64,000 bases of DNA, taken from the NCBI RefSeq assembly GCF_023078335.1, contig NZ_CP095550.1, positions 3,082,001 to 3,146,000 of the forward strand, read 5' to 3'. A program made the position numbers and the translations under genes. Positions 9,817 to 17,748 of the stretch are shown in pieces; the first letter of the stretch is position 1; each line of letters starts with the position of its first letter. The notes under the pieces were generated by a model, which saw nothing but the letters and a program-made list of their open reading frames with translations, did no database searches and had not been told where the DNA came from. Source of the DNA: Metabacillus endolithicus. Lineage in GTDB: Bacteria > Bacillota > Bacilli > Bacillales > Bacillaceae.

Positions 9817-9920
9817 CTTACATACAATTATATAAATAACCGAAATGGTAAATGGGAGAATCTATCTCACAATAGCTGTCTGTCCATGGCCTAACTTCTA
9901 TATCGAAGTTAGGCCTTTTT
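9817..9920 (+). ncRNA. Candidate small RNA or leader ending in an intrinsic terminator
   Basis: No forward-strand gene lies between 9179 and 10005, yet a textbook terminator occurs here: GGCCTAACTTC (9888-9898) pairs with GAAGTTAGGCC, then TTTTT. Upstream are a possible promoter, TTACAA with 17 bp to TAAATA (about 9811-9839), and a small GGGAGA/TCTC stem. The transcript would be about 80-100 nt, either a free RNA or an attenuating leader of the MpsC-family gene at 10005. The rest of 9592-9810 is AT-rich and I see nothing more in it. Confidence 0.4.
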
Positions 9921-10004
9921 ATGTTTATATGGAATAAATTGTATTCAATGTTTATAAGCCGTTTGTTGTGCATTGATTAAATATAACCCTAAGGAGGACA
10001 TAAA

Positions 10005-10703
10005 ATGAAAAATGTTGATCATTACTACCAAGAAGACCTCCTTCTTCTTAGTAGTACATTAAGTAAACTGCTGAAGCGAAGGTTTGGAAAAGGACCAGAA
10101 ACATGTTATGTTACATTGCATTCAAACAGATTAGTCATCTTTATAAAAAAATATATAACTCCTGCTGAAGATGTTTTGTTGAAGAATAACAATGTAAGCT
10201 TATTACAGAAATTCAGGTCAGCTGTTATGGAAGAAGTATTCTTTGAGTTCTCCAAAGAAGCACATGATTGCCTTGGTATTTCTTTTGATTCTTATTATGA
10301 TGATTGGAATTTTGAAAAAAACACGGGAATAATGATTTTGGAGAATAGTGAATCTACAGAGTGGCTTGAAACAACAGTACCTCCTACAATCAGGGAGAAG
10401 CTTTTTAATGGAATAATCTCGGTTAGTGAGGAAATATATAAAGTACCAAGTAGAGTAGAAATCATTAGAATGAATCAAAATATGTATGCTGTAGAATGCC
10501 GAGAACCTTTAATTCAAATTGAAAAAGTTTTGTATCGCAAAGGACATATAGAGTTGCTGCACGAGCGTTCCAATGATATTAAGAACTCCTTTATTAAACA
10601 AAAAGAGGTTTTTGAATCAATTTTCACTACAGTTGTAGAAGATATATTTATGATTTGGGACTACAAAAATGATAGGAGCTATATTTTCTTTTATTTACAA
10701 TAG
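10005..10703 (+). CDS. MpsC/DUF2294-family protein, paralogue 1
   Basis: This 232-residue soluble protein has two related halves. The first half has the DUF2294 signature: FGKGPETCYVT near residue 28, then ITPAEDVLL, then a YYDDWNFEKNTGIM segment that closes the domain. The second half repeats the pattern in weaker form, with IQIEKVLYRKG and IFMIWDYKNDRSYIFF. DUF2294 is now linked to MpsC, part of a staphylococcal sodium-dependent membrane-potential-generating system, but no mpsA or mpsB gene is here. Two paralogues follow within 2.2 kb. The biochemical role is unknown. AAGGAGG precedes ATG 10005. Confidence 0.75.
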   Translation: MKNVDHYYQEDLLLLSSTLSKLLKRRFGKGPETCYVTLHSNRLVIFIKKYITPAEDVLLKNNNVSLLQKFRSAVMEEVFFEFSKEAHDCLGISFDSYYDDWNFEKNTGIMILENSESTEWLETTVPPTIREKLFNGIISVSEEIYKVPSRVEIIRMNQNMYAVECREPLIQIEKVLYRKGHIELLHERSNDIKNSFIKQKEVFESIFTTVVEDIFMIWDYKNDRSYIFFYLQ

Positions 10704-10865
10704 AAGAGATTATTTACTTTCATTAGAATATTTTATATTATTAAATTAAGAAGAAAAGATAATAATGCTTTTTCTTTTAAATGAAGGTAAGTGCTATATT
10801 TATCAACTAGAAATAAACTAATTTAAATACTTGGTAGAAATGATTTAGAAAAATAAGCTAAACAT

Positions 10866-10915
10866 AAGCCAAAATAGCAAAAAGAATATTTCTTTTTGCT
10901 ATTTTGGCTTTTTTA
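10866..10915 (+). terminator. Long-stem terminator in the MpsC-family cluster
   Basis: AAGCCAAAATAGCAAAAAGA pairs almost perfectly with TCTTTTTGCTATTTTGGCTT, then TTTT. It lies 160 bases past paralogue 1 and 39 bases before the next gene, so it either ends a long 3' region or attenuates the gene at 10954. The 10704-10865 stretch is AT-rich with no other feature seen. Confidence 0.8.
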
Positions 10916-10953
10916 TGTTTGTTAGTTTTTGAAGGAATAGGGGCTCGTTCAAC

Positions 10954-11373
10954 ATGATAAAGCAGGATCAACAGCATACTTTCGAATATTTACAATCTCT
11001 AAAAGCCATTAACAAAATGACAACTGTTATGTTATATGAAGTAACTCAGCTTATTGGAGATATGAAGCAGATTGTGTGTCAACAGGAGAAAGAACTTTCT
11101 AATGTTATACTTCCTATAGCAAATACTCATTCAGATATTATTAATGTTATGAAGCAAACATCAGTCTTGATGAAACTGGAACCTATTGAAAAACAGTTAT
11201 TTATTAATATGGTTGCATCACTCACGGAGTTAATCTGTGAAATGCTGAAGAATATTGAGGATGCCAAAATTTTTCTAGAGAGAATGGATGCCACTCACTC
11301 TTTTAGATTACAATTAAAATATCAATTAGATTATTTAAGTTGCTTACTGACAGAACTTATTATTGTACATTGA
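10954..11373 (+). CDS. Hypothetical helical protein, 139 aa
   Basis: I do not recognise this protein. It is predicted to be almost entirely alpha-helical, with regularly spaced Leu, Ile and Met (several heptad-like runs), no signal peptide and no clear membrane segment. It has one Cys pair near the C terminus (one in the LSCLL run). It lies between MpsC-family paralogues 1 and 2 with a terminator on each side, so it is likely its own transcript. An association with the MpsC-family proteins is suggested only by position. The binding site is weak to moderate (AGGAATAGGGG before ATG 10954). Confidence 0.55.
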   Translation: MIKQDQQHTFEYLQSLKAINKMTTVMLYEVTQLIGDMKQIVCQQEKELSNVILPIANTHSDIINVMKQTSVLMKLEPIEKQLFINMVASLTELICEMLKNIEDAKIFLERMDATHSFRLQLKYQLDYLSCLLTELIIVH

Positions 11374-11374
11374 G

Positions 11375-11406
11375 ACATACTGTGGAAAACACAGTATGTT
11401 TTTTTA
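11375..11406 (+). terminator. Rho-independent terminator
   Basis: ACATACTGTG, loop GAAAA, CACAGTATGT followed by seven T. It ends the unknown gene at 10954-11373. Confidence 0.9.
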
Positions 11407-11484
11407 TAAGGTGTATTCTTATTGAAAAGGAAATACTCGTCCATACTAGATATTAAATAAAGAAGGAGAGAGGAGTCTAATATA

Positions 11485-12225
11485 ATGGATGATAATGCGA
11501 TATTAAGCCTTCAAAAGGATATAAGCGGCTATGTTGGTAAGATGTTTCGAGAGAGCTTTGGTAAGGGACCACAATCTGTGTATACTTCAGTAGGGTACAC
11601 ATTTATCACGATTTACTTAAGAAACTTTCTTACCCCCTCTGAGCGTGTTTTGTTGGAACAAGACCAGATCATGACAATCATGCAAATGAGAGATAAACTA
11701 ATGGATACACTTATTCCTGAACTGAGGGCTTTTATTGAGATATCTACTAGTAAAAAAATTCAGGAAGTTTATTATGACTGGAATTTACACAATAAATCTG
11801 GGATGGTTACTTGTATTAGTTCTGAACCGTTTACACCTAAAGAGGTATTAGTTGAGGAGTATATTGGGAAGGAAAAGGTTGATAACGAGGTTATTCAAAT
11901 TAGTAAGCAAGCACAGAAGATACCTGAAGAGATCTATTCCTGTGAAATTAATGAAAGAACTCTAGTAATTATACGTAATGGAATCCTCGTGAGAATTGAA
12001 AAGGAACTCATTCGACTTGGTCATGGTGATCTTTTAAAACGAGTTAAGCAGAATTTGGAGAAAGGGTATTTACATAACAACAGCCAATTAGAAGCTACCC
12101 TCAACAAACAAATTATCGAAATGTTTGTGGATTGGGATTTTGACTTAGATAAAAGTGTCATTCTTTTTATGTTAAATCCTACAGAGCCAAAAAAGCATAG
12201 CTACAGACAAGTTGATATTGAATAG
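11485..12225 (+). CDS. MpsC/DUF2294-family protein, paralogue 2
   Basis: This 246-residue protein has the same two-part design as its neighbours. First half: FGKGPQSVYTS near residue 30, FLTPSERVLL, then VYYDWNLHNKSGMV. Second half: VRIEKELIRLGHGDLL and IIEMFVDWDFDLDKSVILFML. The ending MFVDWDFDLDKS parallels IFMIWDYKNDRS of paralogue 1 and IFIDWNFKEDKS of paralogue 3, showing that the C-terminal half is conserved within the cluster. GAAGGAGAG precedes ATG 11485. Fifteen bases separate it from paralogue 3, so the two form an operon. Confidence 0.75.
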   Translation: MDDNAILSLQKDISGYVGKMFRESFGKGPQSVYTSVGYTFITIYLRNFLTPSERVLLEQDQIMTIMQMRDKLMDTLIPELRAFIEISTSKKIQEVYYDWNLHNKSGMVTCISSEPFTPKEVLVEEYIGKEKVDNEVIQISKQAQKIPEEIYSCEINERTLVIIRNGILVRIEKELIRLGHGDLLKRVKQNLEKGYLHNNSQLEATLNKQIIEMFVDWDFDLDKSVILFMLNPTEPKKHSYRQVDIE

Positions 12226-12240
12226 AAGAGAGGTGAGGGT

Positions 12241-12921
12241 ATGGATCAAGAAACTTTAAATATGATTAGTAGCTTTACAAGTAAGTTACTAAGAAAGAAT
12301 TTTGGCAAGGGGCCGCAATCCTGTCAATCAACACTGTGTGGTAAATATTTAGTTACATATATCCGTGGTTTTATTTCACCAATGGAAGAGATCCTTATAC
12401 AACAAGGACAAAATAATCAGGTGGACAAAGCTAGAACCGTGATCATTAACCATATTATTGAAGAATTAAAGGGAGTAGTAAAGATTACATTTGATCGTGA
12501 TGTTGAGGAAAGTTATCATGATTGGAATTTCCCAAATAACTCTGGAGTGATTATATTTGTTATGGATGATGAAGTAGAAAAGTGTGCATCAGACCAAAAT
12601 GTTGATTTCAAGAGGCTGGAAACAGAGGTTGCTCGACTGAGTCAATTGGTGCAAAAAATTCCAGATCAAATTTATGTGTATCCTCTTTCATCATCTCTTT
12701 ATTTAATCGAGAGGAAAGGAATTCTTATTCCAATTGAAAAATCACTAATTAAGAAAGGGTTTGCAGAGGAGCTTAAGATTACAAAGGATGAATTAGAGAA
12801 AACTTATTTCCATAGATATGGAAAATTTGATGATATATTCAATACTACTATCAAGGATATCTTTATTGATTGGAACTTTAAAGAAGATAAGTCATTTGTT
12901 GCTTTTATCTTAGGATCTTAA
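12241..12921 (+). CDS. MpsC/DUF2294-family protein, paralogue 3
   Basis: This 226-residue protein has FGKGPQSCQST near residue 21, FISPMEEILIQQG, SYHDWNFPNNSGVI, then a second half with IPIEKSLIKKG and IKDIFIDWNFKEDKSFVAF. It is cotranscribed with paralogue 2. No membrane segments or signal peptide are seen, so it is probably cytosolic or peripheral. A bidirectional terminator follows, beyond which a KinB-like sporulation kinase runs convergently. Function unknown. Confidence 0.75.
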   Translation: MDQETLNMISSFTSKLLRKNFGKGPQSCQSTLCGKYLVTYIRGFISPMEEILIQQGQNNQVDKARTVIINHIIEELKGVVKITFDRDVEESYHDWNFPNNSGVIIFVMDDEVEKCASDQNVDFKRLETEVARLSQLVQKIPDQIYVYPLSSSLYLIERKGILIPIEKSLIKKGFAEELKITKDELEKTYFHRYGKFDDIFNTTIKDIFIDWNFKEDKSFVAFILGS

Positions 12922-12930
12922 GGTGTATAT

Positions 12931-12964
12931 AAAAAAGTTCACAAGATTTATGTGAACTTTTTTA
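12931..12964. terminator. Bidirectional terminator
   Basis: AAAAAAGTTCAC, loop AAGATTTAT, GTGAACTTTTTT. It serves the convergent MpsC-family operon and the kinase gene. Confidence 0.88.
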
Positions 12965-12981
12965 TGCTTTATTTCATTTCA

Positions 12982-14313
12982 TTAAGCAGTATACGGCTTC
13001 TTAGAAGCATTTTGTTCTTTAAAACTTTTCCTAACTCCTATAAATTTGATGTTAACTATAGTCCCCTTACCAGGTTCACTTTCAAATTTTAACGTTCCAC
13101 CCATAGCCTCAATCAATCGGATCGTCACCATTAATCCTAAACCTGTTCCATTTTCTTTTGTTGTGTGATATGGCTTACCGATTCCTTGGAGTTGCTCTAC
13201 TGTCATTCCTAAGCCGGTATCTATTACTTGAATGGAGATTACCTGGCTTTTTTCACAAAAGGTCACAGTAATCTTCACACTTCCACTATCTGTTGCTTCA
13301 ATTGCATTCTTTACCAAATTTAAGATCGCTTGTTTAAATTTAAACGGATCTACCTTAGTGTATAAATCTTTTTCTATATGGTGTTCGAGTTTAATTCCTT
13401 TTATATTAGCATAGGATTGCATAAGGAGAATAATTTCTTTTAGTGACTTACCAACCCTTATTTCCTCAGTTTTCATGTCTTGTTGTGGTTTTGCAAAATT
13501 CAAATAATCCGAAATGATTGACTCAGCCCGATCTAGTTCATCAATAGCGGTGTCCATATAATGATGGAGTTCTTTATCAACTTTCACTTTTGTTAGTTGA
13601 ATAAATCCTCTTACCACTGTTAATGGATTACGTACTTCATGGGCAATTGAGGCTGCAAGCTCACTTACAATATTAAGCTTTTCAGCGTCATGAATTTGTT
13701 CTGATAGCTTAAGGTTAGATCGTACACTTTCTGTAAAATAAGCGTAGATCATTATACCAATTACATAGGAAGCACCCATTTGTAAGTAAAGATGACTTCC
13801 TAGTTGATATAAAAACTCCAACTGATTTAAGTATAGAAAGTGTAATAAAATGGCAGAAATAACTACAAAAAAAGTTAGAATTGAAGTAAAGAGTGTAATA
13901 AGAATTTTGCTAACTTTACGTAATTCATGATATTTTTTCTTGATCAAAATAATAAGTAGATAAAGTATAAGTGCAACAACTAATACATTAACTGATGCAA
14001 GAAAACCGCCTAATGTAAAACGATATCCTACTAATAACAATCCACAGATAATGGTGGATACTTTCCCCATGTAGAGTGCACAAATAACAAACGGAACCCA
14101 ACGTAAATCCCATAGGAAGCCGCCGTTTAATTCACCTGAAAGTATAGGGAAATACATACTTAAAATGGACGCAAAACCAAAAACTAAGCCTGCAAAAAGA
14201 TCAGTTCTTTTTTTAGTAGAATGGGAAAAAATCAATTGATAAAAATAGATTGGTGATAGCACGATCAGCAGGTTGAATAACACCTGACCAATACTACTTG
14301 ATGATGTTAACAA
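12982..14313 (-). CDS. Sensor histidine kinase with 5TM-LYT sensor (KinB-like)
   Basis: This 443-residue membrane kinase would autophosphorylate on a histidine and feed a phosphorelay; in Bacillus, KinB-type kinases start the Spo0F-Spo0A sporulation relay. The N-terminal 180 residues contain about six hydrophobic segments (5TMR-LYT type). The H-box SIAHEVRNPLTVVRGF places the phosphorylated residue near His225. The N-box (LVKNAIEA), the DTGLGM box and GTGLGLMV form the ATPase. No response regulator is adjacent, typical of an orphan phosphorelay kinase. It starts at TTG 14313 behind AAGGATGTGAAGG. The exact orthology (KinB or a relative) is not certain. Confidence 0.85.
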   Translation of the reverse strand: MLTSSSSIGQVLFNLLIVLSPIYFYQLIFSHSTKKRTDLFAGLVFGFASILSMYFPILSGELNGGFLWDLRWVPFVICALYMGKVSTIICGLLLVGYRFTLGGFLASVNVLVVALILYLLIILIKKKYHELRKVSKILITLFTSILTFFVVISAILLHFLYLNQLEFLYQLGSHLYLQMGASYVIGIMIYAYFTESVRSNLKLSEQIHDAEKLNIVSELAASIAHEVRNPLTVVRGFIQLTKVKVDKELHHYMDTAIDELDRAESIISDYLNFAKPQQDMKTEEIRVGKSLKEIILLMQSYANIKGIKLEHHIEKDLYTKVDPFKFKQAILNLVKNAIEATDSGSVKITVTFCEKSQVISIQVIDTGLGMTVEQLQGIGKPYHTTKENGTGLGLMVTIRLIEAMGGTLKFESEPGKGTIVNIKFIGVRKSFKEQNASKKPYTA

Positions 14314-14413
14314 AGACCTTCACATCCTTATTTTTTTCATTTTTTTACTATCGTTTGTCTAGTAGATGGGGAACTCATTTTGGTGTTACCTAATGAAATG
14401 TTTAAACTGGCTA

Positions 14414-14472
14414 TAAAAAAGAAAAAGCCAAAATAAGAGTAGTGTGTTTTCACTACATCTTACTTTGGCTTT
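14414..14472 (-). terminator. Terminator of the 3D-protein gene
   Basis: AAGCCAAAGTAAGA-GTAGTG type arms (14424-14443 with 14451-14472) pair with two mismatches; on the reverse strand the stem runs into TTTTTCTTTTTT. It separates the reverse-strand cell-wall gene from the kinase promoter. Confidence 0.7.
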
Positions 14473-14612
14473 AAATTTTAGCTATTAACTAAAAGGCGTA
14501 ACCTATATTAAGTTGATATCGGTTCATTTTAAAATAGAACTGGGCATCTCTCCCTGTTCCTAATATTAATAATAAAATTTTTTAACATTTTTTTCAACTG
14601 AGAAATGCACAA

Positions 14613-14652
14613 AGAGATAGATAAGCCAGAAAGCATCTGGTTTATCTATCTC
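14613..14652 (-). terminator. Hairpin at the end of the 3D-protein gene
   Basis: AGAGATAGATAAGCCAGA pairs with TCTGGTTTATCTATCTCT around AAGCA (18 bp, one G-T). The T run on the reverse strand is only three bases, so the full terminator may be the second hairpin at 14414-14472. Nothing else is seen in 14473-14612. Confidence 0.6.
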
Positions 14653-14672
14653 TTCGTTAATTGTTATAATTC

Positions 14673-15833
14673 TTAGTCAAGAATAACAATTTTTACTGTC
14701 TTTCGGCCCCATTGCAATGCTTTTGCACTTGATGGCATGAGAACATCAATTTTATGACCAATAATCGCACCACCTGTGTCACCAGCGATTGCAACACCAT
14801 ATCCCTCAACCCACACTTTTGAACCAAGTGGGATAACACCTGGGTCTACTGCAATTAATTTCATGTTTGGATTCTTCTTTATGTTATATCCTAAATAAGT
14901 AACATCGTTTTTAGTATCCTCATGACTATAAGCTGTTGCTGAAACATACATTTCTTTTCCGGAAACAGTAGAAGTGTCTTTGTTATTTGTTGGTGGAGCA
15001 ACAGTTTGCTGAGCTTGTGCTTCTTCTTGTGCTTTTTTCGCCTTTGCTAATTCAATAGCTCTTGCTTTAGCAGCGGCTTGCTCCTTTTCTAACTTATCTG
15101 AAATAGAGGTAATTTGTGATTGTATTGTTGATTTTTCTTTTTCAGCGAGATTAATTTCTGCTGAAAGCTTTTGATATTTTTCCTGCATAACAGCTAATGC
15201 TTCGTTTCTTTTTACACGGTTTTCTTCTAGTTCAGCTTTCTTCGCTTCAAGATCACTTTGTTGTGTGTGAAGAAGTTGTTGTTGACGATCAATTTCTTTT
15301 TTATCTTCTTCAATCTGCTTTAAATCAGCTTCTTGTTGATCTATTATTTTTTGATCTGCATCTAGTAAAGTGGCAACTGCGCCAACACGTTCAAAGAAAT
15401 TACCAATGCTTTCTGAATTAATGAGGGTTTCAATCACAACTGTCGTGCGGTCACTATGTTGAAGAGCGACTAAACGCTTTTCCATAATTCCTTCACGAGC
15501 ATATACTTTATCAAGTAAAAGGACTATTTCCTCTTTTTTCTGTGCAATTATTTTCTGAGTTTCTGATATTTTTGCTTCTACTTCAGCTAAACTTTTCTCG
15601 TTAGTAGAAATCTGATTTTCTAAGGCTTGTACATTTCCTTGAATGTCTTTAACTTCTTCATTTATCGCTTGTTGCTCTTTTTCTTTTTGAAGAATGGTTT
15701 GTTGACTCTGCTCTAGCTGTTCATTGGCACGATCTAAAGATGCCTTTGTTGATTCTGCGTTTGCCACGTAAGAAATAGGTAAGGATAATAAAAGGATACC
15801 AATTGTGGCAATAGTTTGCTTAAAAGCTCGCAT
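14673..15833 (-). CDS. Secreted cell-wall protein: signal peptide, long coiled coil, C-terminal 3D domain
   Basis: This 386-residue exported protein probably cuts or remodels peptidoglycan. A signal peptide (residues 1-26, ending SYVANA) is followed by about 240 residues of Glu/Lys/Gln-rich coiled coil similar to the N-terminal regions of PcsB/CwlO-type hydrolases. The C-terminal 95 residues form a 3D domain (MltA-like double-psi barrel) with the conserved AVDPGVIPLGSKVWV, AGDTGGAIIG and KIDVLMPS motifs carrying the catalytic aspartates. The combination resembles YocH-like proteins, but coiled coil replaces LysM repeats. Start ATG 15833 after AAAGGGG. It is monocistronic. Confidence 0.85.
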   Translation of the reverse strand: MRAFKQTIATIGILLLSLPISYVANAESTKASLDRANEQLEQSQQTILQKEKEQQAINEEVKDIQGNVQALENQISTNEKSLAEVEAKISETQKIIAQKKEEIVLLLDKVYAREGIMEKRLVALQHSDRTTVVIETLINSESIGNFFERVGAVATLLDADQKIIDQQEADLKQIEEDKKEIDRQQQLLHTQQSDLEAKKAELEENRVKRNEALAVMQEKYQKLSAEINLAEKEKSTIQSQITSISDKLEKEQAAAKARAIELAKAKKAQEEAQAQQTVAPPTNNKDTSTVSGKEMYVSATAYSHEDTKNDVTYLGYNIKKNPNMKLIAVDPGVIPLGSKVWVEGYGVAIAGDTGGAIIGHKIDVLMPSSAKALQWGRKTVKIVILD

Positions 15834-15974
15834 ATAGCAACCCCTTTCTCATCTATCTAGTTATAACATAGAAAAAGATTTCGTAGGTTACAATTAGATT
15901 AAAAGTTTAGGTAATTACTGCCACTCAATCTAGTATTATCCTAATTTTTAAGTTGTAAATGACTATGTGGAGGG

Positions 15975-16279
15975 GATGAAGACCAAAGCGGCAAAGGAAA
16001 AAGAGGGAAGTGGTCTTCATAAAGAGGATGAAGACCAAAACGGCAAAGGAAAAAGAGGGAAATGTTCTTCATAAAGAGGATGAAGACCAAAACGGCAAAG
16101 GAAAAAGAGGGAAATGGTCTTCATAAGGGGGATGAAGACCAAAACGGCAAAGGAAAAAGAGGGAAATGGTCTTCATAAGGGGGATGAAGACCAAAGCAGC
16201 AAAGGAAAAAGAGGGAAATGGTCTTCATAAGGGGGATGAAGACCAAAGCGGCAAAAGAAAAAGAGGGAAGTGGTCTTCA
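15975..16279. repeat. Array A: six tandem 52-bp hairpin units
   Basis: Units begin at 15975, 16027, 16079, 16131, 16183 and 16235, exactly 52 bp apart. Each has an ATGAAGACCA left arm, AAAACGGCAAAGG start of loop, and a TGGTCTTCAT right arm (10-bp inverted repeat, loop about 25 nt), then AAG plus a G-rich linker. Unit 2 has one arm mismatch. The same design with other arms occurs at 57180-57315. The array fills most of the gap between two reverse-strand genes and has no plausible coding frame. Confidence 0.95.
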
Positions 16280-16317
16280 CCAAAAAAAGAACATGAAACA
16301 TGTCCTTTAATAGAGAA

Positions 16318-16350
16318 CAAAAAAGAAGAACATTCGGGATGTTCTTCTTT
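16318..16350 (-). terminator. Terminator of the MFS exporter gene
   Basis: AAGAAGAACAT, loop TCGGG, ATGTTCTTCTT. On the reverse strand the stem is followed by TTTTTTGTT. Confidence 0.85.
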
Positions 16351-16370
16351 ATGTAGTCTTGAAGTATTAA

Positions 16371-17610
16371 TTATTGTTGCTGCCACTCTTGTAATTTACG
16401 ATCTGAGGGGAGCAAGAAAGCTAAAATACCTAATACAGGTAGTAAAGCCACTCCAATCATTGTTGTTGTTAATCCTAAAGTATCAATAATTGCTCCTAAA
16501 GCAACTGATCCAATTGCTCCCATACCAAATGCTAACCCGACAGTTAAACCTGACATTGTTCCAATTTTTCCAGGAACAAGTTCTTGAGCATACACGACGG
16601 TAACTGAGAAGCTTGACATCAGGATAATTCCGATACAACCAAGCAGGATCAAAGAAGCAGTAGGGCCAACAAAAGGTAGCAATAATGTAAACGGCACTGT
16701 AGCTAGTAAAGAAACAAGAATCACATTACGTTTACCGAAACGGTCTGCTAGTGGACCACCAAGAAATGTTCCAACTGCACCCATCACAAGGAAAGTAAAA
16801 ATGTATAGCTGTGAGGTAGCGATCGTTAAGTCGTATTTTTCAATGGCGTAAAAGGCGTAGAAGTTAGAGATAGCACTTCCATACCAAGAACGAGCAAAAA
16901 TGATGAAAATAATGATAATGAGAGCATTACGAATTGCCTTTGATAATGATTTACTTTTATTTTCTACTTGTTGCTTTGCTTTTCTTTCAGCGTTCATAAT
17001 TGATAGCTTAGCAGAATACCATTTTGCAATATAGATTAGAAAGCATACGGCTAGAGCAGCAACAACTGTAAACCAAATAGCGCCAAACTGACCTAATGGA
17101 ACTAGAATTAATGCTGTAATAACTGGTGCAAGTGCCTGACCGCTATTTCCACCAACCTGGTAGATAGATTGAGCCAATCCTCTGCGATTTCCGGCTGCCA
17201 TATATGCAACCCTCGAACCTTCAGGATGAAAGATAGCTGAACCGAGACCTATAAAAATAACAGATAGAAGGATTGTGATAAACGAAGGAGCAAAAGCTAA
17301 TCCAAGTACGCCGAGCATACTACTTGTCAGTCCAATTGGTAATGCATAGGGCATTGGGCGTTTATCTGTATAAAATCCTACAACTGGCTGCATAACAGAC
17401 GATACCATATTCAATGAAAAAGCAATAAGACCTAGTTGAGTAAATGTAAAGCCCCATCGATTTCTCCAAAATGGGGAACATTGCCGGAATAACCGATTGA
17501 ATACTATCGTTTAGAAGATGGCAAAGACCAATGATAAATAAAATGTTATAAACAGTTCCTGTATCTCTTTCATAAGAAGCAGGCTTTTTGGGAATCGAAG
17601 CAGTAGACAT
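16371..17610 (-). pseudogene. MFS exporter, fosmidomycin resistance protein (Fsr) family, frameshifted
   Basis: This 12-helix major facilitator protein is closely like E. coli Fsr, which exports fosmidomycin by proton antiport. Hallmarks: HLLNDSIQSVIPAMFPIL near the N terminus, QPVVGFYTDKRPMP (motif A loop), IFHPEGSRVAYMAAGNRRG, and VYAQELVPGKIGTMSGL. One extra base near 17447-17451 (GGGCTTTACA for GGGCTTACA or GGGTTTACA) shifts the frame after about 53 residues. Correcting it gives 412 residues, a normal length, so the break is probably a sequencing error. The natural substrate is unknown. A start at 17610 fits the family N terminus. Confidence 0.85.
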
Positions 17611-17708
17611 GATTTTTTCTCCCTTACATAAATTGTTTCGAAGTACGAAAAGACTCTAATAGTCATATTATTGTCATCACTTGGAAAAAATTCAAGGGAA
17701 AAATAAAA

Positions 17709-17734
17709 GGGCACTTCAAATTTTTGAAGTACCC
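17709..17734 (-). terminator. Terminator of the natAB operon
   Basis: GGG-C-ACTTCAA pairs with TTGAAGT-A-CCC with one mismatched pair; on the reverse strand it is followed by TTTTATTTTT. Confidence 0.75.
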
Positions 17735-17748
17735 AATAAAAAGGTGGT

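Noticed and set aside
15975..16279. Array A as a CRISPR array
   Set aside because: The whole 52-bp unit is conserved, including the part that would be the spacer, and there are no cas genes. It is a simple tandem repeat.
16166..16489. 107-codon frame through array A
   Set aside because: It is a repeat translation running into the convergent exporter gene, without a binding site.
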